From Megaleporinus macrocephalus (lineage: Eukaryota > Chordata > Actinopteri > Characiformes > Anostomidae): a stretch of 64,000 nucleotides of DNA. A model generated the notes under the pieces. It saw only the letters and a program-made list of their open reading frames with translations. It made no database searches and was not told where the DNA came from. Position numbers and translations under genes: made by a program. The stretch is from assembly GCA_021613375.1 (NCBI GenBank), contig CM038703.1:25346194-25410193 (forward strand), in the 5' to 3' direction. This document shows positions 1 through 12,800 of this stretch, piece by piece. Within the stretch, counting starts at the first letter, position 1; each line of letters begins with the position of its first letter.

Positions 1-21
1 TCTGTAGTTATATGTGACATA

Positions 22-115
22 CAACCCCAATTTAAAAAAAAGTTGGGTCACTGTGTAAAATGCAATTAAATGTAAAGAAAAACAAAATGCATTGATTTTC
101 AAATTTTAAAATGGG
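22..115 (+). repeat. Tc1-like terminal inverted repeat fragment
   Basis: The stretch begins with a TA followed by acaaccccaa and an aaaagttggg block. These resemble the terminal repeat of the Tc1-like family seen again near 34.4-36.2 kb (aaaagttgggacac). Only one end is visible before the exon at 172, so this is a solo terminal repeat or the tail of an element outside the window. It lies in an intron of the first gene. Confidence 0.5.
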
Positions 116-171
116 TTCAGAAACAATTCCATCAGTGTAATTCTTTTCCTGCCATTTTTATCATATTCCAG

Positions 172-3100
172 AGCATCAGATTTTCATGCGCTTGCAGTAT
201 GAGGGAACGCTGAAGATCAGGTTATACATAAACCATACAAAGGTGAATATGGTCTACACTCCAGACTCTGACCACAAGGACCGGATCATTCTGGAACAAG
301 GTGAACTGGTGGTGCCTTTGGACACAATGCTGGATGGACGAGTATCTATTGAGGGCTCTATGTTTTACCTGAAGAAAGTCAAAGTCAGTGACTCTGGCAT
401 TTTCCGACTGACTGACTTGACAGGTTTCCACATAGCTGATGTCTATGTAAATGTGGAGCGTGAGTAGAATGCAAATGTTGGATCAGTTTACAGTCTGTTT
501 TTGTTTTATTTATTTTACTTCATCGCTGTCTCATTCACTTAGTAAATCATATCCTGTCTGTCCTGGTCTTCCATGCTCTTTCTTTCTCACTTCTTTTCCT
601 CTCAGCCTACAAGCTGCCTCAGCTGTATGTGGCAATCCTCTCGTTGGTGGGTCTGCTGGCTTTCTTGCTGTTGGTGTGTCTGCTGTCCTGTCAGATCAAG
701 GTTCGCCGCCGGGCAGCAAGATCCCATAAGATTGCTCTTGTTGCTCAACAGGCTGGCAAGGGTGATGGAGAAGCCTTTAGACAGGTAAAACACATCACAT
801 TAAACTAACCAGTAAAGAGACCACCCACAATTATTTAATTTGTAGTCAAGCAGCTCTTAGGTATGTAATAAAATTATTTATTTTAAAAATAAAAAAAGCA
901 GAAAAAATATTTAGATAAAGCCTGCATATAAACTACTTGTATTTTTTTTTCAGTATTTAGCATGTCCACCCTTTTGCCTTTAGTTTCCTTTTACACACTT
1001 CTGTCATATAAGTTGTATTTTTTGATTCCTATAGTCAAAATACTCCCAATCATATTCAAAGATATTGAGGCATAGATTCTGGGGTGGCCAGTCTATTATT
1101 TTGAAAACAGATCCAACAATTGATCCGTAAATTTTCTTTTCATTTTTTTAGCAGTGGAATCTTGAAAGCAATACATTGTTTTAAACCCATAGCATTAAGT
1201 TGTCTTCTCACAGTGGAAGGATGGACAGTAACATCTGTGGATTTTTTGGGGGATTCAAAGCAAGAGTGGAGCTTGTTTTTTTTTTTTTCATGTCCCTCAA
1301 GGATAAAAGGTTTTGGTGGCCTACCAGGTCTTGGATAGTTGTTAGGAGTCCCATTTTTGGATTGATTATGTTGAATAAAATGAATAACTTATAGTTAATG
1401 ACCATGTTGACTGGAAATGAAATAAATGAAGGATAATTTCTGACTTAGTACTGTATGACAACATAGTAGCATATAACACAATCTTACAGCAGAATCTGAC
1501 TGTTGACAACTCAGTCACGTTTATGTAATCTGCCTCAGTCTTTGTTTCTGCATCTGAAAGTAGCATATAACATATTCTGTATTGCACATTGTTGGATTAT
1601 TAATTTACTGGTGCCATGCTAGTTTCTTTGAACTAAAAAATAAGCTTTCACATGACAAAAAATGAGAATGCTCTATGAATTCAAGAATACTGTCTTCACT
1701 GTCTTACTGTGTACATTTGCCATGCCCTTCTAGTTCCTCCTCACTCACCCAAGTAATCCAGTACTGTCATTCACCAATCCTCATGCATTGATAAACTGTC
1801 CATTGTTTGTCTCTGTTGTAGTTTACAAGTAAAAAGACTGGTTATGTGACTGTTTTGTGATTAGCATATGCAGCGCTTTTGTTTTGTGATAGAGGTTAGC
1901 TTAACCAATGATTTGCATTGCATTTTTCCCTTTTAAAGGAGCCCTCAGATGGAGCACCTTCTCGGTGAGCGTGCTTTGCGTTCTGGTGTTCATTTTTCCC
2001 ATTTCCTAGTGCTAATTTGATGACTCTGTATGAGTGTTTGTACTAGCACAATAGGGTGATCAAGCAGGAGCCCAGACTGCAAAGGCTTTGTGCCAATCAT
2101 CTGTGATTGTCTGTGTGTGACATCCATCCCTCATTCTTCCCTCTGTTGTCCATTAAAATCTGTAGGCACAAGTAACTGCTAAGGTATCACATTGATCCCT
2201 GGAGTTAGAGCTTTAGTCCAAATATATACTAATTTTGGTTTATGCTGTTGCTGAAACACACATGCACCTAGTTACTTTTTCCAAATGGTGAAGACTTAAA
2301 GGTGGACCTATGTGTATGTGTGTGCATCTGTGTGCTGGTTTCTTTTTACAATGGCTGTGTGAGTGTGTGTGTTCAAAAAGGTGTTGGTAAAGATTAATAG
2401 TTTGTTTGAGTTTTAGGAGTCACTAAAACTTAGAAAGTCCTAAGTCTTAATAAGTCGTAAGACTGGTCGCCCTGGCATGTTGTACCTAATAATTAACTAA
2501 ATTATAATTTTTGTAGTATTTCATTAATTTATTCATTAGTGCTGAAGACTATGTAGTGAAATACTAGAGTACTGTGATCTTTCTGAAGTGTCTCTTGTAT
2601 GCACACTAGAAGCTTATATTAAGGATTTTTACTTTTTTAAAATGTCTTAAAAACCCTAACATTAATATACAATGCATAATAGCTTATAGATGATTTAAGA
2701 AATTAATGTCAACTGTGTTAATACAGATGGGTGACAATGTAATATCATCATAAAGTGTTTTTGTGAAGTGTTGGGCAGCCACAAAGCACCAATGCGCCTT
2801 AGGATTGATTGAAGAAGTCTCAAGAAGACTCTAGAGGAATGCAACACCATGCTCTCAATTCGTGTTTTCATGATGGTGGTGAAGAGCACTAATACATCTA
2901 ACATGTCAGACCAAAATCTCCCATAAGTGCTCAGTTGGGTTTAATTGTTTTGACCGCAAAGACATATCATACTATTTACATCATTTTCATACTCATCAAA
3001 TCATTTAGTGACACCTCATGACATACTGGACGAGATCGCTCATGTCAGGATGAAATGTTTTATTGTAGGATAAACATAACTTTATAAAGCTTTACAAAAC

Positions 3101-6100
3101 TATATATCAATCCAAACAATTCCAACTAAATTCTCTGGACTGTTCTCAACTTTATATATCGATCCAAACTATTCTAACAAAATTCAGTCCAAAGCATAAC
3201 AGAGCCATCAGATGTGCCAACTGTAGAGGTAAAGCATTCAGGCCTGTGCTGTTCTCTTGGTGTATGCCACACATGCACTCACTTTTGGAGTATATGATGA
3301 ATGATGGTGGATAAGGAATCAGACAATGGAGCTACAACCTCTGCAAAAATTATGGAATCACCGGCCTCGGAGGATGTTCATTCAGTTGTTTAATTTTGTA
3401 GAAAAAAACTGATCACAGACATTACACAAAACTAAAGTCATTTCAAATGGCAACTTTCTGGCTTTACAAAACACTATAAGAAATTAAGAAAAAAAATTGT
3501 GTCAGTCAGTAACGGTAAATTAATTAGACCAAGCAGAGGGAAAAAAATATGGAATCACTCAATTCTGAGGAAAAAATTATGGAATCACCCTGTAAATTTT
3601 TATCCCCAAAACTAACACCTGCATCAAATTACATCTGCTCATAAGTCTGCATCTAAAAAGGAGTGATCCCACTTTGGAGAGCTGTTGCACCAAGTGGACT
3701 GACATGAATCATGGCTCCAACACGAGAGATGTCAATTGAAACCAAGGAGAGGATTATCAAACTCTTAAAAGAGGGTAAATCATCATGCAATGTTGCAAAA
3801 CATGTTGGTTGTTCACAGTCAGCTGTGTCTAAAATCTGGACCAAATACAGACAACATGGGAAGGTTGTTAAAGGCAAACATACTGGTAGACCAAGGAAGA
3901 CATCAAAGCGTCAAGACAGAAAACTTAAAGCAATATGTCTCAAAAACAGAAAATGCACAACAAAACAAATGAGGAACGAATGGGAGGAAACTGGAGTCAA
4001 CGTCTGTGACCGAACTGTAAGAAATCGCCTAAAGGAAATGGGATTTACATACAGAAAAGCTAAACAAAAGCCATCATTAACACCTAAACAGAAAAAAGCA
4101 AGGTTACAATGGGCTAAGGAAAAGCAATTGTGGACTGTGGATGACTGGATGAAAGTCATATTCAGTAATGAATCGCGAATCTGCATTGGGCAAGGTGATG
4201 ATGCTGGAACTTTTGTTTGGTGCCGTTCAATGAGATTTATAAAGATGACTGCCTGAAGAGAACATGCAAATTTCCACAGTCATTGATGCTATGGGGCTGC
4301 ATGTCAGGTAAAGGCACTGGGGAGATGGCTGTCATTACATATTCAATAAATGCACAAGTTTACGTTAATATTTTGGACACCTTTCTTATCCCATCAATTG
4401 AAAGGATGTTTGGGGATGATGAAATCATTTTACAAGATGATAATGCATCTTGCCATAGAGCAAAAACTGTGAAAACATTCCTTGAAAAAAGACACATAAG
4501 GTCCATGTCATGGCCTGCAAATAGTCCGTATCTCAATCCAATTGAAAATCTTTGGTGGAAGTTGAAGAAAATGGTCCATGACAAGGCTCCAACCTGCAAA
4601 GCTGATCTGGCAACAGCTATCAGAGAAAGTTGGAGCCAGATTGATGAAGAATACTGTTTGTCACTTATTAAGTCCATGCCTCAGAGACTGCAAGCTGTTA
4701 TAAAAGCCAGAGGTGGTGCAACAAAATACTAGTGATGTGTTGGCGTGTTCTTTTGTTTGTTTGTTTTTCATGATTCCATAATTTTTTCCTCAGAATTAAG
4801 TGATTCCATATTTTTTTCCTCTGCTTGGTCTAAATAATTAACTGTTACTGACTGTCACAATTTTTTCCCTTGATTTCTTATAGTGTTTCTTAAACCTGAA
4901 AGTTGCCATTAGTAATGACTTTTTTTGTGTCATGTCTGTGATCTGCTTTTTTTCTACAAAATTAAACAACTGAATGAACGTCCTTCAAGGCCGGTAATTC
5001 CATAATTTTTGCCAGAGGTTGTATACTCCAATATCCCTATGTAGGTATATTTGAACTGTTCTCTGTTTGCTGAGCAACAGTTACGTTTCTGCTTTTTATT
5101 ACATAATGCACTAATGCATAAGCAACACAATTGTTAAATGTGTGGTTTCAACCACAATTCCCTAGCCAATTTAATGATATCTGTCCTGTTAGATTTAAAT
5201 GCAAGTGAGACTCAAAAGGTTTTTGGGCCTTGTCCTTAAAGGCTGCTACTCAACCACACCCACTAATTTTGGCAATTAACAGAAGACTTGAGTCAGGCAT
5301 GTTTGAGCAGGTAAATCCCCATACTATATTGGGCACAGGCTCTGCAGAATTGGAGTTGAAGACAACTGATTTAATCACTGTTCCTACTGAAGCATTCAAA
5401 AGCATCTCCAGCCAGCTTGGTTAGGATTAGTCAGAATGTTAAACATGTCACAAAGCGTTGTAGTATGTCAGTTGCCTAAATGTATAATGGAGAACACTTA
5501 AAAACCACCTGCACCTGTTATGCTTAATTCGTCCCCATCTGACATTTAAACATAATCTCCTTTACTTTCAAATGATAAATCACACAAATCATTGTGTTTA
5601 GAACATACAATAAACATAGATGATTTTTATTACTAAATGTCACATAAGGCATTTGTAAGCATAGATTCATTGAAATGTATGCTTAATATATAGTCACATA
5701 TGAGCAAATACCCACCAAGTTTGGGTTGCTTTTGTTCCTAAATGTGGTGTAATACCAGGCTAAATCAAAATTGATATAGTATCATTTCCTAAAATTAATC
5801 ATTTACCACACAGTGAAAGTGTATTGTGTTCATTTTTATCTCTGTTTTGTTGCTGTGTGTTACTTAGTTCTCCTAAAGACTTGCTAATATGTTAAGATGT
5901 GTGTGCAAATATGCATATATAAATTGTGACAGTGTGATGGTGCTATTTGATATAACTTTTCAATATTCTTGGAGGCATGGCTCACTTTGAAAATGGAATT
6001 TTCTCATGAGAACTGTTATAAAATTCAACTGGTGATTTTGAAGAATTTATGCTAAAAAAGAAGCGTCAAACAACCTAGCCTCAGCGCTCTATCCTTATAG

Positions 6101-7440
6101 CTGAGCTTTAACAAGATCTTAACGTTTTTTCTGCATGCTTCACAATGATACAATAAATATCACAATTTAAGTGGCTCTATGTGTATAAAGGAGCTTTTGT
6201 TGTGGCACACTGTTTGTTTCATCACCCTCTGCAGAACTACTACCAGCCAAACCGGGTTGGTTCATTTGAGTATTTCTGTGTGGCTTCCTTTGGCATCAGG
6301 TGGTTCATGAGGCCTATACCAGATTCACAGAGGAGTCCACTATGCAGTCCACCTGGGAGAACAACACTGAGAGCACAGAGGTTGAGATTAAGGTAACCTA
6401 AGATTTTTTTAGGTTTCCATATTTTGTCTCAGAAAGCTCATGAAGTTTATTGTTGCTCTCCCCCAGTTGTTCAATATCAGTACAGGAGTGAAACGTGTCA
6501 GGTCTTCTTAGCATATAGGTGCATTTAGTAGTTTATCTATTGAAGTCCAAAATTATCCAGCTGGTAGCATCCTGATCACTGATGTTTATTGGGTGACTAT
6601 CACAATCTGTGCAGAAACAAATTTCTAACTAGGTTTTCAAGGTCAGCCAAAGAGCAATGTTTAAAAGTGAGTGGACAAAGTGTTTAAAAACTCCAGCAGC
6701 AGTGCTGAAAATTATTCCGCACCCAATTAATACCTGCTCTGTAGTGGTCCTGTGGGAGTCCTGAGCTTTTAAGAATAGGGTAAAGGGGGGGCCAACCAAT
6801 TATGCCGAGAAACAGATAGACAATGTTGGACAATTAGTGTACACACAAGGTAGGTGCACCTAATTAAGTGCCCACTAAGTGAAAACAGAGCAGATGTTTC
6901 AGCCAGCAAGCTGCCATTCCTATGAAGGACATGTGATTGTCCATTTACAACCTGCGCTTTACCATCTTGTTCTTATAGGGACTCGAAGTTTCTAAATCAG
7001 GGCGCTACCACACAATTCCTTCTGAAAAGAACTTCCTGGAGAACGACTCAGGTGCAGAGTATAACTCCTCTGCTCTCCCTTTGGACAGTGATACTGATGT
7101 GCCTCTGACCTTTGCTTCCCCCAAATTGCTCTTTGACTCTGACAGCCTTGCTGCCCACCCCCATACCATCTCCATGGGAAGTCAAAGTGCCACTGGCACC
7201 CCTGATTCTGTTCTTAGTGCCAGCCCAGCTACTCACTCCAGATCTGAAGCCCATGTGGATGGTGATTTAATGGGAGCCACCACCCCTGAAACAGTCCATA
7301 AAGCCCATGAGCTAGATGCTGTGCTACCTTCAGCTCCTGCGACCAGCCCAGTGCCAGAAACAAGCCAAGACGCCCCACTGCTCGCTAATAAAACGGCCAA
7401 ATTGGATCAAAGCAACGGTGCAGATGGTACCACAACCTGA
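172..7440 (+). CDS. Single-pass membrane protein with Ig-like domain (3' part of gene, four exons)
   Basis: Four exons with consensus splice sites are seen: 172-459, 606-784, 6300-6392 and 6979-7440 (TGA at 7438-7440). Phases agree at each join: exon 1 ends with one base of a codon and the others join at phase 0. Exon 1 encodes a V-type Ig-like segment with the usual late motif (VKVSDSGIFRL, in place of D-x-G-x-Y). Exon 2 starts with a short stalk, then a hydrophobic span (VAILSLVGLLAFLLLVCLL) followed by the stop-transfer run KVRRR. Exons 3 and 4 give a roughly 185-residue cytoplasmic tail rich in Ser, Thr and Pro, with tyrosines (EAYTRF, GRYHTI) that could be signalling sites. The signal peptide and 5' exons lie outside the window. 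It is a surface receptor or adhesion protein of the Ig superfamily by architecture; I do not recognise the family member. It lies upstream of tcf19 on the same strand. Confidence 0.75.
1085..1345 (-). mobile_element. Tc1-like transposase remnant (helix-turn-helix region)
   Basis: On the minus strand short islands resemble the bipartite DNA-binding part of Tc1-like transposases. A VHPSTVRRQL-type second helix-turn-helix lies near 1190-1230, and a proline-rich linker precedes it. No terminal repeats were recognised. A homologous relic in the same orientation lies at 19450-19680. Confidence 0.5.
2690..3290 (-). mobile_element. Tc1/mariner-type transposase remnant (catalytic half)
   Basis: Reading the minus strand, a VHVWHTPREQHRPECF-type block followed by a GSVMLW segment is visible at 3190-3290. 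These match the strand just after the first catalytic Asp in Tc1-like transposases. A C-terminal block ending RRIGALWLPNTSQKH lies near 2750-2810. The segment carries several stops and frameshifts and has no visible terminal repeats. Confidence 0.55.
3335..5021 (+). mobile_element. Complete but dead Tc1-like element with long IR/DR-type ends
   Basis: The 1687-bp element is flanked by TA (3333-3334 and 5022-5023). It starts caacctctg and ends cagaggttg. The terminal inverted repeats are about 250 bp each (3335-3588 and 4770-5021). The motif ATGGAATCA or a close variant recurs at the outer and inner edges of each repeat, the IR/DR layout known from Sleeping Beauty-type Tc1 elements, where direct repeats bind transposase. 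The element sits inside the intron of the first gene in sense orientation. Confidence 0.88.
3711..4732 (+). pseudogene. Tc1-like transposase, frameshifted and catalytically mutated
   Basis: The first frame (3711-4256) carries the paired helix-turn-helix DNA-binding domains and a GRPRK AT-hook-like linker. The second frame (from about 4217) carries the rest of the DDE domain, including LQDDNASCHRA (second Asp) and NPIENLWW (Glu), spaced as in DD34E enzymes. A frameshift near 4222-4230 separates the halves. The first catalytic Asp, normally in a FSDES context, reads Asn here (AAT at 4167-4169), a single G-to-A change. The copy cannot make active transposase, though its ends could still be substrates for an enzyme supplied from elsewhere. 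Confidence 0.85.
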
Positions 7441-9059
7441 GAGTCTGTTCACTGGCAAAAGAGGAATGAATGCTCCAGAGATTTTCCTTTCACTAGCTAG
7501 CCTGACAACCTCTTTCTCTCTTTCCTCGTTCTCTTTCTCTTTCATGCCACCAGATTTAGAACTGCATGCTTCTCACTAACAATTCCTATGCCTGGAGTCA
7601 TCTGGTTTTTCATAATGCTTTGACATATATTCGTACTAAAGTCTAACCCTGAAATAGTACGTTTTTGAGAAAATATTTGCTTTAAAAAGGAACTTGCTGA
7701 AATAACTTCAGAAAAATGCAGGTCATGTATTCCTGCACAATGCATGCATTGAATATAGGCCAGTTTTTTGGATGGTTAAGAATCAAATACTATCAGCAGC
7801 AAAGTGACTGTGTAGTGCATGATAGGCTGTCTGGAAAAACAGTCACACACAAAAAAGTGAATATTCCTCTCGCTATCCTTTCCTTACACACTGGAATTGA
7901 ATTTTGAACCATGAAGTTAAACCTTAAAGAGATCCCTGTGTTTGGCCACTGAAAGTACCTAAACAGCACTCTAAAGCATTTCTGCACTCTGAAAAGGTAA
8001 CCACAATGTTTCCTGTTCCAATTGTTGCTGACATTAGTTTCTTCAGGAAAACTACAAAAAATATCTTGGCAAGTAAAAAGTGAAATTGTTTTAATAATAC
8101 TATTGGATTATTTAACTTGTTTGTAGAAATTTTACTTGTTTAAAGTTCTTAAGTGTCTGATTATATTGGCAGATAATTAACACTATTTCATTGCATAGGT
8201 AAATTTACATGTCAATAAACTAGTTCAGATTACTAACAAGAGAAAATGAATAATTATTTTAAAAAGTCTATTCTAGTCTTAAAATAAAAAATATTAAGAT
8301 ACATTGACTAGTGAGTTTGCTTGTACATAGTTTTAACTTTAGCACAGAAAAAAAAATCTATAATGAATGCCTATAAAAATAAGTAAACAAAGGCACTAAT
8401 TAATTTAATAAGGAGGACACAACATAGGAACCAGTGATTTACGTTTTGATGTTCTTTTCAGTTGGCAAAAGAAGCTTTTAATCTTTTAATGTGCTTTGTG
8501 TTGAAACATACTTATTCATATAAGACCTTTTTGTTGATGACACCCTGAAGCAGGAGTCACAAATCTTTGGCTACAGGCTTTTATCCCAATGAAGCAAAAG
8601 GATGCCCGATTCCACCTGTTCTGGTTGGTTTTAATTATCAAACAATTGGATAGTTGATTAGGTGTACTTTCTGGTTAAAAAAAATTGGTGACACCTTCTC
8701 TGACATGATATAGACATATACAGAATTGAACCTCCAAGGCATTGCAATATTATATTAAAACAGGTACACCTTAATATAGGTACACCTTAATATATTAAAA
8801 CAGGTACACCTTAAGCAACCTCAGTGTCTTTCTAGTTTTATTTCAGTGAAACCCTGTCTGAACAGCAGCTACAGACAAAAACCTTTGCGATAATGCAGAA
8901 GAAATCTGACAGACTAAAACTGCTGGAATCTCTTGTCTGTGCACTATACATATCTCTATGGTCAGAGCTTTTGCCTCAGATTAATTGTTTTCAAATGACA
9001 GGGGCAACAAAATACTGAAGAACTTGTGTAATGCTAAATAAACTCTGGTCTGATATCTC
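7441..9059 (+). other. 3' untranslated region of the first gene, then unannotated DNA
   Basis: Sequence directly after the TGA lacks a coding signal. An AATAAA signal at 8214-8219 could end the transcript, with further A-rich signals near 8280. Around 8745-8815 the phrase aggtacaccttaatat occurs in tandem. I see no gene in this stretch. Confidence 0.45.
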
Positions 9060-9800
9060 ACACCTGATTAGGTTTTTTGGTAGCAGGTCAGTAACATGAT
9101 TGGGTAATAAAAAGAGCATCCCAGAAAGGGGACACCACTCTGTGAAAGACACATAGTGCAATGCAACAATTCAAGAATAACATTTCTTAATATATTATAG
9201 CAAAGATGGGGATATCTATGGTACATAAAGTCATCAAACCAAAACCAGTATTCAGTGGCCATGATCTGTGGGCCCTCAGACAGCACTGCATTAAAAACAG
9301 ACATGATTCTGTGGTGGAAATCACTGCATGGGCTCACCTACTAAACACTTACAAAAATCATTGTCCATTGGTTATTTAGGATGGACTGAGGTGAAGTGTT
9401 CTGTGGTCCGATTAATGAAAATTTTTTTATTCTTTTTGGAAATCATGGATGTCATGTCCTCCAGGCTAAGGAGTAGGGGGACCATCTGACTTGCTATCAG
9501 TGCACAGTTCAAAGGCATCCATGATGGTTTGGGGGCATTATTGCACATGGTCATGGGTAACTTGAAAATCTGTGAAGGCCCCATTATTGCTAAACGATAT
9601 ATATTCATTATGCTGCCATCCAGATGATGTCTTATTTAGGAAAGATCTTACTTATTTTAGCAAGACAATGCCAACCCACATATTAAGACCAGTAAAAAGG
9701 TCCAGGTGCTAAATTGGTCACTTGCAATCCAGACCTATCACCCATTCAAAACATTTGGCCTATAATTAGTGAGACAAGGGAAACATTTGACTTTCATAAA
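9060..9800 (+). mobile_element. Decayed Tc1-like transposase remnant
   Basis: On the + strand DLWALRQHCIKNRHDSVVEI (near 9260-9320) matches the N-terminal helix region of the Tc1-like transposase at 34973-35887, which has DLRALKRHC at the same place. Downstream, SMMVWG (near 9515) and a degraded second-Asp block (QDNANPHI, near 9660) follow in order. The pieces are in different frames with many lesions, and no terminal repeats were found. Confidence 0.55.
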
Positions 9801-12800
9801 AATAACTTTCCAAAGGTTTACAGTGTTGGCTGTTGTTAAAAGAAGACAGCGATGCAACACAGTGGTAAACGTGGCTATTTTTTAAACATGTCACTTGCCT
9901 CAAATTCAAAATTCACCTATATTTTTCAAAAACAAATTGAAATGTTGCTGTTATACTGTTTTCAGTTAAATATAGGGTTTAAATAATTTGCATGTCCTTG
10001 CATGCTGTTTTTATTTGCATTTTACGCTGGGTCCAAACCATTTTTAGAAACAGGTCTATCAGACTGCATACACTTATAGAAAATGTAATTTTAATTGCTG
10101 TTATATACTTTTAAATGTAATTGAATTTTATTTAAAAAAAAAAAAAACAAGGACAAGCCTAAATAGCCTGTTTGGGCATCTTAAAGACAAAAGTCTAAAT
10201 AATAGTCATATAATTTGACCAGTCACCTGTTGTGCTGATGTGCTTTTTTGTGCAGCTACACAGACTCATGTATGGAATTAAACAATATTATATTTTTGTT
10301 TGTCGTATGAGAAAACACATTCATTCTGTGGAGGCTAGGATAATGCTAATAGCTTTCGCACTAACTTTGTAATAAGCTTGTGTCACTTTAACAAAAAGTA
10401 ATAGTAAGAAGTAGCAATTCTGAAAAATAGCTGCAAATGTTGGCAAAGACCAGTGGAATAAGTATTTCCAGTTTCCAGGACTAACCATAAAAGAGCCCTT
10501 TTTGAGATAAGTGAAGAACCTTTATAAAGGTTCTGTAGCAATTTCAGGGTTCCTTTTAAAAACTTTAAAAAGTTATTTGCGCTTACATCTCATTTACATA
10601 TTGAGAGGCTCTTTAAAGAACCAAACAGCAAACATATGTAATAGACACAATGTGGAATATAGTAGCATATAATAAAGCATTGTATTTCTTCAAATTACAT
10701 TACAAAGAGACCCTAAAAAGAGAGATAAAGAGAATCTTTATTTTTAAGAGTGTAACATCTTTCAGCTCTCGTTCAGATCTTCTTCATTTTTCAAGATCAG
10801 ACTGATGCCCAGTTTCCCACTTCAATGCCCTTGAGGTCCATGCACAATGCTACAGACCAAAAAGAACAGTGCAGGTGGAAGTCACATCCTTAACAATCTA
10901 GCTATCTAACAGAGGTTCTATCTTAATGTATCACAAAAGTGGCTGGGCCTGCAGCTACCTCACATTTCATTTAATGTCTGCAGGGATATGAAGAAATAAA
11001 AGTGTAAAGTGTAAAGTCAAAGAAAAGCACAAATATGATGGCAGTAGTCTTTTAAACCACAGTTAAAGTAAAAACAGTGATGTTTTCATATAATTTCTTT
11101 GCACAAATTTAAGTGTTTGTTTATCTTTAGAAAGAGAGTGTTTCTTTTGTTGACACAGTAAATGAGGTGCATTTTGACATTTGATTTTGTTTATTAATGG
11201 CATTGTAAGCAGATATAGTGTGACTATAACGTACTGTTGTGTCATTACATTAAGTATATTTCATTATGTAATAATGTTGTGTTATACAATGTTAAAGGCC
11301 CAAATAATAATAATTTACATTTTAAATAATTTTAAATTTAATATAATCCTTACATTTTTAAGCATTGTGTGAAAGATTTACTCTCCTTGTCTAAAGGCCA
11401 CAAAAAGCAATATCAGTGCTAATGCACTCCACACAACCGTGCACACATTCAGCACAGGGTAGACGCATTTGTCAGTTTAAACACAGAACCCAAACATTTA
11501 AAAAAACAAAAGTCCACTGACACTTTTTCTAAACCAACGATGCAACATTTTTAAATCTGTTGATTTCTCCTTGCTTCTGTTCTGTTAACAAAGAAATAAG
11601 AAATCGAACTATAACCTTATTTTTATCATACATTTTTTATTCTCTCTATGTTTTCTAACAGGTACTGTTTTTTATGTTTTCTTGCGCTGGAAACAATTTA
11701 CTGCTTTTATTTTTGCACTTGAGAATGTTTTTTGAAAATGCAATATACTGCAATATAGAGTCGCTAACTCTAACTGTTCATGCTTACCTTATTTCATATT
11801 CTGATTCTTCTCTTAGAGGTCCTGGCATAGATCTAGGACATATGCAATTTATATAGTTATTTCAGCATGCTAGTATAGGTGGCTTGTCTGGTAGCAAAAT
11901 CCATGTGTGCACTGATTTACTGGTCTTATTCTGACTCTATGCTTATGTAACAGATGGAGTATTTTAATGTCAGTGTAACTTTTAAGGCGAATGTAAAAAA
12001 AAAATCACTGAAAACACAAAAAAGAAGACATCATGACTCATGTCACTATGTTTCACTGTGATGAACTGAACAGCAAAAAAAAATCTCATGTTAAACCTTC
12101 ATACAAATTAGTCTTGTTCAGTATAAGTGGTTCAATATTAAATGCTGCATTTTAGAGAAACTTACCAAATCAGAAATGTTTGCTGTGGTTATAAAAGGAA
12201 CCAGCTCTAAAAGCTGCTTCATGGAAAGCTAATTTTACATAGTAAATAATTTTAGCTAGTTTTGTGTTAAAACTATTTTAAGCCTTTCATAGCAGAGGAG
12301 TAAATGTAAGGGGCTGTATGTTCAATATTAATTATGGATAGTGAGAAAAATGTTATATTTACAATCACCATCATTGTGAAGAAAATGGATTCTATAGGTT
12401 TCTCCACAATGCACTATTTTACATTACAACAATTTAATGTGAATTACTTTGTTTAAATGTCAAGCATTAAACAATGTAATTTTTCACATGGTGGTGGAAT
12501 TCTCCTTTAACAAAAAAGAGAAAAGAACATGTTCACCCAACATGAACATGACCTCTGTATAGCATTGCACTATAGCATGTTTCTGGCTTTGAACAGTAAC
12601 AGTTTTTGAGAGCAGCTTAAACATAGTATTTGTGAACAGCTTAAAATGCCAATGAGAAAAAAATGATTGATGTGTACAGTATAGCCAACAAAGTTTGACT
12701 AGAAATGGACTCTGTACAGATCACCAATAACCTAAAAAAAGTTTATCATAAGCAACTATCTTATAAAATAAATGAAATTGTAATTATGTCTACAATTAAA

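Larger units (their letters stand above)
785..6299 (+). other. Large intron filled with Tc1-type insertions
   Basis: This 5.5-kb intron contains three separate Tc1-like remnants (about 1085-1345, 2690-3290 and 3335-5021). The rest (785-1084, 1346-2689, 5022-6299) is AT-rich and shows no coding signal I can support. An exon-like string near 1939-1964, flanked by ag and gtgagc, does not keep the reading phase and was not accepted. Confidence 0.6.

Noticed and set aside
1939..1964. Exon-like string between a ttaaag acceptor and a gtgagc donor in the first gene
   Set aside because: Its 26-bp length breaks the phase between the flanking exons (both phase 0), so inclusion would shift the tail frame.
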